Assembly: GCF_018449655.1 (NCBI RefSeq)
Contig: NZ_JAAVUX010000002.1
Coordinates: forward strand, 372,001 to 436,000
Length of the DNA stretch: 64,000 nt
Source of the DNA: Pseudomonas sp. dw_358
Lineage (GTDB): Bacteria > Pseudomonadota > Gammaproteobacteria > Pseudomonadales > Pseudomonadaceae
Direction of reading: 5' to 3'
Position numbers and translations under genes: made by a program. Positions 16,498-25,697 of this stretch are shown here, one piece after another. Position 1 is the stretch's first letter. Every line of letters begins with the position of its first letter. The notes under the pieces are model-generated. The model saw nothing but the letters and a program-made list of their open reading frames with translations, was not told where the DNA came from and did no database searches.

Positions 16498-17555
16498 GCG
16501 GTTGCCTTCAAGGAATCCAGTGGGTGATGGCCACCTGCCAACTGGCCATACAATTGAAGGTAATGGCGCGCCATCACCGTGGCGGAGAAACGCTGTTCAA
16601 AGACGTCGCGGATCCGTGCCCGGTCCAGTTCCAGAACAGCGTGAACGGCGGCGACAGCACTGTGTTCGCTGCTGACAATGAAACCGGTCAGCCCATGGTC
16701 GATCACTTCCGGCACCGAGCCGCACGGCCAGGCGATCACCGGCGTACCGCAAGCCATGGCCTCGATCATCACCAGGCCGAAGGGCTCGGGCCAATCGATG
16801 GGAAACAGCAAGGCCCGGGCATTGCCAAGAAATTCCGATTTTTCGTGATCACCGATTTCACCAATGAACTCGATCAACGGGTGCGCCAGCAAGGGCTGGA
16901 TTGCCCGATCGAAGTACTCACGGTCGGCGGCGTCGACCTTGGCGGCGATCTTCAGCGGCAAACCGGCGGCAATGGCGATGGCAATGGCGCGATCCGGGCG
17001 TTTTTCCGGGGAAATGCGACCGAGAAAGGCCAGGTACTCTCCAGGCCGGCGCTTGAGCCGATAAGCGCTGGAAGACAGACCGTGGTGGATGGTCGAGCGC
17101 CAATTGGCAAACGGCAGGGGTAGGCGTTGATGCTGGGAAATGGACACCAGTTCGAACCGATTCCACCGCAGGTAGGCATCCGCCAGGTCCTTCATGTCCA
17201 GCCGACCGTGCAAGGTGGTCAGGGTCTTGTGGGCGATGTCGGCGAAAAACGGAAAGTGCAGGAGATCCACATGAAAATGCAGCACATCGAACTCGTCTGC
17301 CCGGCGGCGCAGCTCATAAAGCATAGTCAAGTGGCTGGCCATGTCGGACTTCAACGGGCTCTGGTCCAGGCGCAACGGCTGATCGCGGCTCTCCACCAGC
17401 GTCGCCGTGGTGGAGGAACCACCTGCGGCAAACAGCGTGACCTCATGGCCGAGGTCCACCAACGCATCGGTCAGGTGGGCCACCACCCGTTCGGTTCCGC
17501 CATACAGCGCCGGCGGCACCGACTCGTAGAGGGGTGCAATCTGGGCAATCTTCAT
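16494..17555 (-). CDS. Family 4 (GT-B) glycosyltransferase
   Basis: Glycosyltransferase of 353 residues. The N-terminus has 'MKIAQIAPLYESVPPALYGG', the glycine-rich acceptor loop of GT4 enzymes. The C-terminal domain has the E-x7-E motif in 'EPFGLVMIEAMACGTP' and 'FLGRISPEKRPDRAI' for the nucleotide-sugar donor. It is the first gene of a two-gene operon with a glucan-debranching enzyme, suggesting synthesis and trimming of the same glucan or glucoside. Donor and acceptor cannot be told. Confidence 0.85.
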   Translation of the reverse strand: MKIAQIAPLYESVPPALYGGTERVVAHLTDALVDLGHEVTLFAAGGSSTTATLVESRDQPLRLDQSPLKSDMASHLTMLYELRRRADEFDVLHFHVDLLHFPFFADIAHKTLTTLHGRLDMKDLADAYLRWNRFELVSISQHQRLPLPFANWRSTIHHGLSSSAYRLKRRPGEYLAFLGRISPEKRPDRAIAIAIAAGLPLKIAAKVDAADREYFDRAIQPLLAHPLIEFIGEIGDHEKSEFLGNARALLFPIDWPEPFGLVMIEAMACGTPVIAWPCGSVPEVIDHGLTGFIVSSEHSAVAAVHAVLELDRARIRDVFEQRFSATVMARHYLQLYGQLAGGHHPLDSLKATA

Positions 17556-17847
17556 CGTCGCGCTCCATCGAAAGAATGAGCAGCATCAGAAAATGCAAGG
17601 GCGGCCGATGAGGATGGGGGCGGGGTCGCTCGGGGGGATATCTGGAGACACTGTAGAAGTGTGAGTGGCTGGGAAGGTGACAGTTCAACTGTAGATGGTT
17701 CAGTCATCACCCAGTGGGGCCGAGCGTGCTCGGGAATGTCTTGCACCCCGTTGCACTGAAGAAATACGGCGCCTTCTGCCCAGTCACGGCGTGTAAGACG
17801 TTCGCTATAGGCGAAAAAAGGACAGTCCGGCAAAAAATTGCACACAC
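17556..17847. other. Gene-free stretch upstream of the glycosyltransferase
   Basis: About 290 bases without a convincing gene. It should hold the promoter of the GT/debranching operon, reading leftward. A minus-strand frame running through it also crosses the tRNA-Gly gene and has no family resemblance, so it is not called. Confidence 0.6.
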
Positions 17848-17875
17848 AAAAACGCCGCTCATTTCTGAGCGGCGC
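17848..17875 (-). terminator. Terminator of the tRNA cluster
   Basis: On the minus strand GCCGCTC and GAGCGGC form a stem of at least 7 bases followed by a T-run, about 12 bases beyond the last tRNA gene. Confidence 0.85.
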
Positions 17876-17887
17876 TTTCATACAATA

Positions 17888-17963
<76 letters not shown>

Positions 17964-17966
17964 AAA

Positions 17967-18042
17967 TGGCGTCCCCTAGGGGACTCGAACCCCTGTTACC
18001 GCCGTGAAAGGGCGGTGTCCTAGGCCACTAGACGAAGGGGAC
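17967..18042 (-). tRNA. tRNA-Glu (TTC), second copy
   Basis: Starts GTCCCCTTCGTCTAG, carries anticodon TTC inside CTTTCAC, and ends with an encoded CCA; 76 bases. It appears identical to the copy at 18226-18301 and lies 3 bases from tRNA-Gly. Confidence 0.97.
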
Positions 18043-18147
18043 GCAAACCAGAACATGCAACGCCTGTTCCAGTGACCCTGACAATGCCTGAGGCAATGCC
18101 CTGGATTTCTGTTGCCAGCCCCGCCCGAAAGCCGTGCTGTTTGAAAA

Positions 18148-18223
<76 letters not shown>

Positions 18224-18225
18224 AA

Positions 18226-18301
18226 TGGCGTCCCCTAGGGGACTCGAACCCCTGTTACCGCCGTGAAAGGGCGGTGTCCTAGGCCACTAGACGAAGGGGA
18301 C
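18226..18301 (-). tRNA. tRNA-Glu (TTC), first copy
   Basis: First gene of the cluster in the direction of transcription, 76 bases with encoded CCA. A strong promoter lies about 60 bases upstream at 18362-18390. Confidence 0.97.
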
Positions 18302-18361
18302 ACACTACAACTTCACTCCCTGCTGCGCTTCGCTGTGTGCTTTACGCTGCAAGTGGCGCGC

Positions 18362-18390
18362 ATTCTAGGGATGCTTTGAGGGGTCGTCAA
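18362..18390 (-). promoter_or_regulatory. Strong sigma-70 promoter of the tRNA-Glu/Gly cluster
   Basis: On the minus strand TTGACG (-35) and TAGAAT (-10) are separated by exactly 17 bases. A GC-rich discriminator (GCGCGCC) follows, as is usual for stable-RNA promoters under stringent control. Confidence 0.8.
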
Positions 18391-18544
18391 CCCCCCGGCA
18401 TAAATATATTCAAATCAATGACTTCGCCTACCTTTCAGGGCCAGGACAGCGCCAGACAGTGGGTTGGCCCCTATCCGCCTGTATGGGAAGCCTCTACACT
18501 CGAAACACAACCTGTACACAAATTATCTAGATGAGGCCTTAACG

Positions 18545-19324
18545 GTGACTGCATCCATGATCACCATTCTCATCGTAGTCGTCGTGGCGATCCTGATCGC
18601 CATCGGCTACCTGAACAATGTGGTAGAAGCCAACAAGCTGGAAAAGGCCCGGGCCCAGGCTGATCTGCGCGAGCGGCTGCGCCGCTGTGTCGAGATCAAC
18701 GAGACGTTTCCGGGGCAGTTGGTGTCGCCGGAACTGAAGATACTGTTCTTGCGCCTGGAGCAATTTCTGATCCAGCGCACCTTGAAGCTGAACCGGCGCA
18801 GTGCCCTGCACAAGGAGCGGCTGAGCGAGCTGGACGCCCAGATCGCCCTGGGCGAGAAGATCAAGGTCGACAACCCGAAGATGCCGATCCTTACCGAGGA
18901 ATACGCCAAGCACATCAGCTATCTCCTCGAAGCCCTGCACAGCCAGATCACCCGCGCCAATAAAGAAGAGCTGCTTTCCACTGCCGAGACCAAGCGCTGG
19001 GTCAAGGAGATCAAACATATCCTGGTGCTCGTACACATCGAGTTCTTCAACAACCTGGGCCAGCAGGCCCTGACCGATGAGGAACCCGGGCAGGCACGGC
19101 TGGCGTTCGAACGGGGCGTGGCGTACCTGAAGAATCAACCGGAGCCGGGGCTGTACGATGAGCAGCTCAAGTACCTGCAAAAGCTGCTGGCGCGCACCAA
19201 CAGCATCGTGTTGACCAATGTGCAGCATCAGGCCCAGCAGTCCAGCGAATTGACCGCCGGCCTGCAGGAAGAAGCCAAGGCCGAAGAAGAGGCCGATGGG
19301 GAGTGGAAGAAGAAGCGGATTTGA
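18545..19324 (+). CDS. Membrane-anchored coiled-coil protein of unknown function
   Basis: I do not recognise a characterised family. The 259-residue product has one N-terminal membrane span ('MITILIVVVVAILIAIGYL', from about residue 5) followed by a charged helical region with coiled-coil character (about residues 25-110) and more helices to an acidic and lysine-rich end. The soluble part is most likely cytoplasmic. The GTG start is chosen because GAGG lies 6 bases before it; the ATG 12 bases later is poorly spaced. It stands alone, divergent from the tRNA cluster and convergent with the fRMsr gene. Confidence 0.75.
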   Translation: MTASMITILIVVVVAILIAIGYLNNVVEANKLEKARAQADLRERLRRCVEINETFPGQLVSPELKILFLRLEQFLIQRTLKLNRRSALHKERLSELDAQIALGEKIKVDNPKMPILTEEYAKHISYLLEALHSQITRANKEELLSTAETKRWVKEIKHILVLVHIEFFNNLGQQALTDEEPGQARLAFERGVAYLKNQPEPGLYDEQLKYLQKLLARTNSIVLTNVQHQAQQSSELTAGLQEEAKAEEEADGEWKKKRI

Positions 19325-19371
19325 GGGGCCGAATCCCTTCAGCCTGAGGGTTGCGCCGACATCAGGCCGGA

Positions 19372-19863
19372 TCAATATCCCGTGCAGTCGGTCAAGCGCA
19401 GGAATATCTCCGCCAGTTTCTCCAGACCAACCTGATCCTCGACACTGAAACGGGCCGGTTTCGGACTGTCGAGGTCGAGCACGCCGATCAGGCGCCCCTC
19501 CTTGATCAACGGAATCACCACCTCGCTGTTGGACGCGCTGTCACAGGCAATGTGCCCGGGAAACGCATGCACATCTTCCACCCGCTGGGTCTGCCGGGTG
19601 GCGGCCGCAGCGCCGCAGACGCCTTTGGAAAACGCAATGCGCACGCAGGCGACCTGGCCCTGGAACGGGCCCAGCACCAGCTCTTCGTTGCGGTTGAGGT
19701 AGAAACCCGCCCAGTTCAGGTCATCGACCTGGTTATAAAGGAAGGCGGAAAACTGTGCGGCATTGGCGATGAAGTCGTGTTCGTCGGCGAACAGCGACTC
19801 GACCTGTGCGGCCAGCAGGGTGTAGCCGTCCAGACCGTTGCCGGCACTGTGCAGATCAATCAT
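19372..19863 (-). CDS. msrC: Free methionine-(R)-sulfoxide reductase (GAF-domain fRMsr)
   Basis: Cytoplasmic GAF-domain enzyme, 163 residues, that reduces free methionine-R-sulfoxide. The three redox cysteines are Cys73, Cys83 and Cys107; their 10- and 24-residue spacing equals that of Cys84, Cys94 and Cys118 in the Escherichia coli enzyme. Supporting motifs are 'WAGFYL' and 'VIPLIKEGRLIGVLDLDS'. The ATG overlaps the stop of the upstream ATPase gene by 4 bases, so they form an operon. Confidence 0.92.
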   Translation of the reverse strand: MIDLHSAGNGLDGYTLLAAQVESLFADEHDFIANAAQFSAFLYNQVDDLNWAGFYLNRNEELVLGPFQGQVACVRIAFSKGVCGAAAATRQTQRVEDVHAFPGHIACDSASNSEVVIPLIKEGRLIGVLDLDSPKPARFSVEDQVGLEKLAEIFLRLTDCTGY

Positions 19864-20750
19864 GGGTGTTGCTCCAGCAGTTTCAGGCCCACCCAATAGC
19901 GGGCAAATTGATAGGCACAGCGGCCATTGCGATTACCCCGGCTGGTGGCCCAGCGGACCGCCTGTTTTTCCAGTTCGTCGTCACGCTGCCAGCTCAAGCC
20001 GGCCTTTTTGGCGAGGACGCCGACCCAGTGCTCGACCACGTCGAGAAAGTGTTCCTGGGTGAACGGGTAGAACGACAGCCACAGACCGAAACGGTCTGAC
20101 AACGCGATCTTGTCTTCCACGGCTTCGCTGGGGTGAATTTCCCCGTCGACATTCTGCCACTTGTCGTTGTCGGCCTGCTTCTCCGGCACCAGGTGGCGGC
20201 GGTTCGACGTGGCGTACAGCAGGACGTTATCCGGGGCCTGCTCCAGCGAGCCGTCGAGGACGCTCTTGAGCACGCGGTAATCACCCTCTCCGGCCTCGAA
20301 GGACAGATCGTCACAGAACAGCACGAAACGTTGAGGCAGCTTGGCCAGCTGTTCAACCACCCGTGGCAGGTCCGCCAGGTGATCACGCTCGATCTCGATC
20401 AGGCGCAGGCCGGCCTTGGCGTGCTCGGCCAGCAAGGCGCGCACCAACGACGATTTGCCGGTGCCGCGAGAGCCCCACAGCAATGCATGGTTGGCGGGCA
20501 TGCCATCGAGAAACTGCTGGGTGTTGCCCCCCAGTTGCTGGCGCTGACGGTCGATGCCCAGCAGGTCCGACAGGCGCATGTCGAGACTGACATCCAGCGG
20601 CAACAGAAAACCGCCACGGCTGTCGCGCTGCCAGCGTGCGGCCAGGCTGTGTTCCCAGTCGATGGTCGGACGTGGCGCCGGCAACAGCGGTTCCAGACGC
20701 GTCATCAGCGATTCGGCGCGCTCCAGGAAGGCGATCAAACGAGGTTCCAA
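19860..20750 (-). CDS. DUF815-family AAA ATPase
   Basis: ATPase of 296 residues with Walker A 'WGSRGTGKSSLV' and Walker B 'FVLFCDDLSFE', characteristic of the DUF815 branch of AAA proteins. Its role is not established. The start is TTG: no ATG or GTG lies upstream in a sensible place, and AAGGA is spaced 7-8 bases before this TTG on the minus strand. The first ATG-encoded Met comes 15 residues later and would remove conserved-looking sequence. It is divergent from the hybrid kinase gene and overlaps the fRMsr gene. Confidence 0.85.
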   Translation of the reverse strand: MEPRLIAFLERAESLMTRLEPLLPAPRPTIDWEHSLAARWQRDSRGGFLLPLDVSLDMRLSDLLGIDRQRQQLGGNTQQFLDGMPANHALLWGSRGTGKSSLVRALLAEHAKAGLRLIEIERDHLADLPRVVEQLAKLPQRFVLFCDDLSFEAGEGDYRVLKSVLDGSLEQAPDNVLLYATSNRRHLVPEKQADNDKWQNVDGEIHPSEAVEDKIALSDRFGLWLSFYPFTQEHFLDVVEHWVGVLAKKAGLSWQRDDELEKQAVRWATSRGNRNGRCAYQFARYWVGLKLLEQHP

Positions 20751-20842
20751 AATGTGATCCTTATCGAAGGTTGCAAAGAAAAGGCCGGCGCTGATCGGCT
20801 ATGCTTGGCGAGCGCACGGACCTGGAAGTTGGCTGGATACCC

Positions 20843-23158
20843 ATGGATATAAAATTCACTCACCGCCTGTCGTACAAACAAGCTCGACTGACGGTTGTGG
20901 CGGGGTTCATCCTCGGTACTCTGTTGAGCCTTACGCAAATCTGGCTCGATTATGCCAGCGTCAACGAAGCCATCAACCGCCAGATGCACGCACTGCTGGA
21001 TATCAGTCACAATCCGGCCTCGCGAATTGCCTACAACATCGACGCCGATCTGGCCCGGGAACTGACCCAGGGGTTGTTGCAATCGGAGTCCATCGTCGGC
21101 GCCCGGCTGACCGACAACGAGGGCTCGGTGCTGGCCAGTGTCGAGCGTCCGCGCCATCCCAGTGGCTATCGCTGGATCAGCGAGTTTCTGTTCGGCTCCA
21201 ACCTGCAATACGACGAGCCGCTGTTCCTGAGCTTCATGCCGGATGAAAAGCTCGGCGTCCTGCACATCGATGTCGACACCCTGTCCATTGGCATACGGTT
21301 CGTGCAGCGTGGCGAAATCACGCTGCTGAACGGCTTTCTCCGCAGTCTGGTGCTGACCGGGCTGCTGTTGCTGATGTTCCACACCATGCTGACCAAGCCG
21401 CTGATCAAGGTGATCGAGGCGCTGAGCAACAACGATCCGCACCTGCCCCGCCCTGCCCGGCTGGACTACCCGCCGGGGCACGAACACGACGAGATCGGCG
21501 TGCTGGTCAAGGTTGCCAACCAGCAGTTCATCAGCATGTCGACCGAGATCCAGCAGCGCCGCACCGCAGAAAATCGTCTGACCGATTACCTGGGTGAGCT
21601 GGAAAATATCGTGTCGGCGCGCACCACTGAACTCAAGGCCAGCAACATTCGCCTGAGCCAGTCCAACGAAGAGCTGGAGCGTGCCCGCCGCACCGCGCTG
21701 GACATGGCCCAGGCGCGCGCGGCATTCCTGGCCAATATGAGCCATGAAATCCGCACCCCCCTGAACGGACTGCTGGGCATGATCGCGCTGTCGCTGGACA
21801 GTCCGCTCAACGCCGAGCAACGCCAGCAACTGTCCATCGCCCACGACTCGGGCAAGGTGCTGGTGGAGTTGCTCAACGACATTCTCGACCTGTCGAAATT
21901 CGATGCCGGCCAGCTGGAGCTGGAGCGCATTGCCTTCGACCTCGGCGCACTGGTGGAAGACACCGCCAACCTGTTGTCCCAGAATGCCGCGCCCAGTGTC
22001 GAGCTGACCTGCCTGGTAGACCCGCATTTCCCCGCGCTGGTGCTGGGGGACCCCACTCGGGTGCGGCAGATTGTCAGCAACCTGTTGTCCAACGCGCTGA
22101 AGTTCACCCGCTTCGGCCGGGTCGATGTGCGCCTGAGCAGCCGTACGGGCGGGGTGCGCATCGAAGTGTGCGACACCGGGATCGGCATCGCGGAAGAGGC
22201 ACAGGTGAAGATCTTCCAGCCGTTCACTCAGGCGGGCGCCGGCATTACCCGCCAGTTCGGCGGCACCGGGCTGGGCCTGGCGCTGACCAACAACTTGTGC
22301 GAGGCCATGAAGGGCCGCCTGACCATCAGTTCCGAGGCCGGCTTCGGCAGCCAGTTCATTGCCGACCTGCCACTGCCGGCTCACAGCCCGCCGGCCACCG
22401 CGGCGCCGCTGTCAGGCAACGTGATCGCGGTCAGCGCCGCCAGCAGCGGGCTGGCGGAATTGCTCGGCCGCCTGCTGCCACTGTGGGGCGTGCACTACCA
22501 ACGTTATGACAAAGACGCCGACCTGACCGGGCTGACCCCGGATCTGCTGATCACCGATCACCTCGAGCGACTGTTCGAGATGCGGCCGATCGTCCGCGCC
22601 CCCATTCTGCTGGTGACCGCCTACGGCAACTTCCTGCCCACCGAGCAGGCCAATTTGCTGATGCCGCTGCAGCAGCAGGCTCGGCCGCTGGCTCGCAACG
22701 CCCTGTATCAGGCGTTGCGACGCACCTTGATGGGTGACGAAGCAGCGCGCAGCGACGCCCCCGGGCACAGCCTGGCTTCACCCCAGCTGCGGGCGCGGAT
22801 CCTGCTGGTAGAAGACAACCCGGTCAATCAATTGGTGGCCAAGGGCATGCTCGGCAAGCTGGGCTGCGAGGTGACCGTGGCCGCCCATGGCGGCGAGGCC
22901 TTGAGCGAGCTGGAAGTGGGCGAATTCGATCTGGTGCTGATGGACTGCAACATGCCGGTCATGAACGGCTACGAAGCCAGCCGCCAGATTCGCCAGAGCG
23001 GCCGCTGGCCGCAACTGCCCATCGTGGCCTTGACCGCCAATGCGATGCCCGAAGAACGGGAACGCTGCCGCGCAGCGGGCATGAGCGACTACCTGTCCAA
23101 ACCTTTCCGCCGGGAAGAGCTGATCACCCTGATCGATCAATGGGTGCCCAGGCCTTGA
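20843..23158 (+). CDS. Hybrid sensor histidine kinase with one intact receiver domain
   Basis: Inner-membrane hybrid kinase, 771 residues. Order: membrane span near residues 13-33, a periplasmic domain of about 130 residues, a second span near 165-182, a HAMP-like linker, HisKA with 'SHEIRTPLNGLLGM' (His about 301), and HATPase with 'NLLSNALKF', 'DTGIGI' and 'GGTGLGL'. A segment without receiver signature follows (about 515-640), then a receiver with 'LVEDNPVNQLV', the phospho-acceptor Asp near 701 in 'LMDCNMP' and 'LSKPF'. No Hpt domain or cognate regulator is adjacent, so phosphotransfer probably goes through a separate protein. The stimulus is unknown. The 3' end overlaps the convergent peroxidase gene by 22 bases. 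Confidence 0.9.
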   Translation: MDIKFTHRLSYKQARLTVVAGFILGTLLSLTQIWLDYASVNEAINRQMHALLDISHNPASRIAYNIDADLARELTQGLLQSESIVGARLTDNEGSVLASVERPRHPSGYRWISEFLFGSNLQYDEPLFLSFMPDEKLGVLHIDVDTLSIGIRFVQRGEITLLNGFLRSLVLTGLLLLMFHTMLTKPLIKVIEALSNNDPHLPRPARLDYPPGHEHDEIGVLVKVANQQFISMSTEIQQRRTAENRLTDYLGELENIVSARTTELKASNIRLSQSNEELERARRTALDMAQARAAFLANMSHEIRTPLNGLLGMIALSLDSPLNAEQRQQLSIAHDSGKVLVELLNDILDLSKFDAGQLELERIAFDLGALVEDTANLLSQNAAPSVELTCLVDPHFPALVLGDPTRVRQIVSNLLSNALKFTRFGRVDVRLSSRTGGVRIEVCDTGIGIAEEAQVKIFQPFTQAGAGITRQFGGTGLGLALTNNLCEAMKGRLTISSEAGFGSQFIADLPLPAHSPPATAAPLSGNVIAVSAASSGLAELLGRLLPLWGVHYQRYDKDADLTGLTPDLLITDHLERLFEMRPIVRAPILLVTAYGNFLPTEQANLLMPLQQQARPLARNALYQALRRTLMGDEAARSDAPGHSLASPQLRARILLVEDNPVNQLVAKGMLGKLGCEVTVAAHGGEALSELEVGEFDLVLMDCNMPVMNGYEASRQIRQSGRWPQLPIVALTANAMPEERERCRAAGMSDYLSKPFRREELITLIDQWVPRP

Positions 23159-23643
23159 TCTCCGAGTAGACGCTCGATATCACCCGCCAGCTCGGCCGGC
23201 TTGGTGGTCGGCGCGTAGCGCTTGATCACCTGGCCATTTTGGCCGATGAGGAACTTGGTGAAATTCCACTTGATCGCCTTGGAGCCCAACAGGCCGGGGG
23301 CGCGATCCTTGAGCTGGACGAACAGCGGGTGCGCCTGGTCGCCGTTGACATCGACTTTCTTGAACAGCGCGAAGGTCACGCCGAAATTCAGCTCGCAGAA
23401 CTGCGAGATCTGCTGCTCGTCACCCGGCTCCTGATGCCCGAACTGGTTGCACGGGAAGCCCAACACCACCAGCCCCTGGGCCTGATAACGCTGCCAGAGC
23501 TCTTCCAGCCCCTTGTACTGCGGGGTGAAGCCGCACTTGCTGGCGGTGTTGACCACCAGCAGCGCCTTGCCCCCGTAGTCGGCCAGGGTTTTCTGCTCAC
23601 CGGTCAGGGTGGTGCAGGGAATGGTGAGCAAGGGATCGGTCAT
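23137..23643 (-). CDS. Glutathione/thioredoxin peroxidase
   Basis: Thiol peroxidase of the glutathione peroxidase family, 168 residues, normal length. The peroxidatic Cys37 lies in 'NTASKCGFTPQY'; the catalytic Gln, Trp and Asn are in 'QGLV', 'KWNFTKF' and 'GFPCNQFG'. The enzyme reduces hydrogen and organic peroxides; bacterial non-seleno members often use thioredoxin. It lies 24 bases downstream of msrB on the same strand, making an oxidative-damage repair pair. Confidence 0.93.
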   Translation of the reverse strand: MTDPLLTIPCTTLTGEQKTLADYGGKALLVVNTASKCGFTPQYKGLEELWQRYQAQGLVVLGFPCNQFGHQEPGDEQQISQFCELNFGVTFALFKKVDVNGDQAHPLFVQLKDRAPGLLGSKAIKWNFTKFLIGQNGQVIKRYAPTTKPAELAGDIERLLGDQGLGTH

Positions 23644-23667
23644 GGCTTTTCCGTCAGCAGTGGGCGC

Positions 23668-24072
23668 TTATTGGCGTGGCTCGAGGTTCAGGCACACGGA
23701 GTTGATACAGTAGCGCAGGCCGGTGGGCTTGGGGCCGTCCGGGAAGACGTGGCCCAAGTGAGCGTCACATTTGGCACATTTGACTTCGGTGCGGATCATG
23801 CCGTGGCTGACGTCGCGGATTTCGGTCATGGCCGCGTCGGCGATGGGCTCATAGAAACTCGGCCAGCCACAGCCTGAGTCGAATTTGGCCTTGGCGTCGA
23901 ACAACGGCAGCTCGCAGCAAATGCAATGGTAAATGCCATCAGTCTTGGTGCTGTTGTACTTGCCGGTGAACGGCCGCTCGGTAGCGGACAGGCGACAGAC
24001 GTTGTATTGGTCCGGATCGAGCATGGCTTTCCACTCTTCCAGGGTCTTTTCAATCTTTTCCGGCGTTTCCAT
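23668..24072 (-). CDS. msrB: Peptide-methionine (R)-S-oxide reductase MsrB
   Basis: Cytoplasmic repair enzyme reducing methionine-R-sulfoxide in proteins, 134 residues. Two C-x2-C pairs for the structural zinc are in 'CICCELP' and 'CAKCDAH', and the catalytic Cys is in 'RYCINSVCL'. The start '[10 protein letters not shown]' has a GAGGTG ribosome-binding site; the longer frame has none. It is followed closely by the glutathione peroxidase gene. Confidence 0.95.
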   Translation of the reverse strand: METPEKIEKTLEEWKAMLDPDQYNVCRLSATERPFTGKYNSTKTDGIYHCICCELPLFDAKAKFDSGCGWPSFYEPIADAAMTEIRDVSHGMIRTEVKCAKCDAHLGHVFPDGPKPTGLRYCINSVCLNLEPRQ

Positions 24073-24240
24073 CAGAGCACCTCGGTCGTTTAAAAAGCCT
24101 GATCTGTATCTTTTCCACCGATCAGGCGGCACGTATGATTGCGCCTTTATTGGACGTCAGTCTGTCACCCGCGTTTCGCGCGTTCAAATTTTCATTTCAC
24201 GGCGCCGGCGCGGCGATCTTTTCTTTTCCGGGATCACATC

Positions 24241-25452
24241 ATGCAGTTCAGCAAATCGAACAAGCTCGCCAACGTCTGTTACGACATTCGCGGCCCGGTG
24301 CTCAAGCACGCCAAACGCCTGGAAGAAGAAGGCCACCGCATCCTCAAGCTGAACATCGGCAACCCGGCACCATTCGGTTTCGAGGCCCCCGAGGAAATCC
24401 TCCAGGATGTGATCCGCAACCTGCCGATTTCCCAGGGCTACAGCGATTCCAAGGGCCTGTTCAGCGCGCGCAAGGCGGTGATGCAGTATTACCAGCAGAA
24501 GCAGGTCGAAGGCGTCGGTATCGAGGATATCTACCTGGGCAACGGTGTGTCCGAGCTGATCGTGATGTCGTTGCAGGCGCTGCTCAACAATGGCGACGAA
24601 GTGTTGATCCCCGCGCCGGACTACCCGCTGTGGACGGCCTCGGTGAGCCTGGCCGGCGGCAACGCCGTGCACTACCTGTGCGACGAGCAGGCCAACTGGT
24701 GGCCGGATCTGGACGACATCAAGGCCAAGATCACCCCCAGCACCAAGGCCATGGTGATCATCAACCCGAACAACCCCACCGGCGCGGTCTACTCCAAAGA
24801 AGTGCTGCTGGGCATGCTGGAGATCGCACGCCAGCACAACCTGGTGGTGTTCTCCGACGAAATCTACGACAAGATCCTCTACGACGATGCCGTGCACATC
24901 TGCACCGCGTCATTGGCCCCGGACCTGCTGTGCCTGACCTTCAACGGCCTCTCCAAGTCCTACCGGGTGGCGGGTTTCCGTTCCGGCTGGATTGCCATCT
25001 CCGGGCCCAAGCACAACGCCCAGAGCTACATCGAAGGCATCGACATTCTGGCCAACATGCGCCTGTGCGCCAATGTGCCCTCCCAACACGCGATCCAGAC
25101 CGCGCTGGGTGGCTACCAAAGCATCAATGACCTGGTACTGCCTCAAGGGCGCCTGCTGGAGCAACGCAACCGCACCTGGGAACTGCTCAATGACATTCCC
25201 GGTGTCAGCTGCGTCAAGCCCATGGGCGCGCTGTATGCCTTTCCGCGGATCGACCCCAAGGTCTGTCCGATCCTCAACGACGAGAAGTTCGTGCTCGACC
25301 TGCTGCTCTCGGAGAAACTCCTGGTGGTGCAAGGCACGGCATTCAACTGGCCGTGGCCAGACCACTTTCGCGTGGTCACCTTGCCGCGCGTCGACGACCT
25401 CGAGCAGGCCATCGGTCGTATTGGCCACTTCCTGAAGTCTTACCGTCAGTAA
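24241..25452 (+). CDS. alaA: Alanine aminotransferase AlaA
   Basis: PLP-dependent class I aminotransferase of 403 residues that makes alanine from pyruvate and glutamate. It matches Escherichia coli AlaA (YfbQ) closely in recognisable segments such as 'NVCYDIRGPVLKHAKRLEEE', 'KLNIGNPAPFGF', 'PDYPLWTA' and 'NPNNPTGAVYSKE'. The PLP lysine is in 'FNGLSKSYRVAGFR'. The ATG at 24241 was preferred to an upstream frame extension that lacks similarity. It is divergent from msrB. Confidence 0.94.
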   Translation: MQFSKSNKLANVCYDIRGPVLKHAKRLEEEGHRILKLNIGNPAPFGFEAPEEILQDVIRNLPISQGYSDSKGLFSARKAVMQYYQQKQVEGVGIEDIYLGNGVSELIVMSLQALLNNGDEVLIPAPDYPLWTASVSLAGGNAVHYLCDEQANWWPDLDDIKAKITPSTKAMVIINPNNPTGAVYSKEVLLGMLEIARQHNLVVFSDEIYDKILYDDAVHICTASLAPDLLCLTFNGLSKSYRVAGFRSGWIAISGPKHNAQSYIEGIDILANMRLCANVPSQHAIQTALGGYQSINDLVLPQGRLLEQRNRTWELLNDIPGVSCVKPMGALYAFPRIDPKVCPILNDEKFVLDLLLSEKLLVVQGTAFNWPWPDHFRVVTLPRVDDLEQAIGRIGHFLKSYRQ

Positions 25453-25624
25453 TTGCGACTGAAACGGTGATGGCGACGCGTGCTTGCCATCACCGACACC
25501 TATCAAGAAACATCTCTGAACATCCCGTTACACAACTTCCCCTCGGAATGGCCGCTCCGCGCCGTTTCATCGCGTCAATCCCGGCTAGAATTCGCTCGGG
25601 AAACAGTTTGAAATAATCCGTCGG

Positions 25625-25653
25625 TTGAATCGTTACCGGCCGCACCTTATATA
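25625..25653 (+). promoter_or_regulatory. Sigma-70 promoter of htpX
   Basis: TTGAAT and TATATA are separated by exactly 17 bases, about 45 bases before the htpX start. A heat-shock (sigma-32) element with correct spacing was not seen. Confidence 0.6.
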
Positions 25654-25697
25654 CCCCGCATACGCACCTTTTTATCCGTCAGGAGAACACCAGAACC

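Noticed and set aside
20735..22384. 549-codon minus-strand frame opposite the hybrid kinase gene
   Set aside because: Antisense shadow; low-complexity Gln/His composition and no motif, while the + strand has intact HisKA and HATPase motifs.
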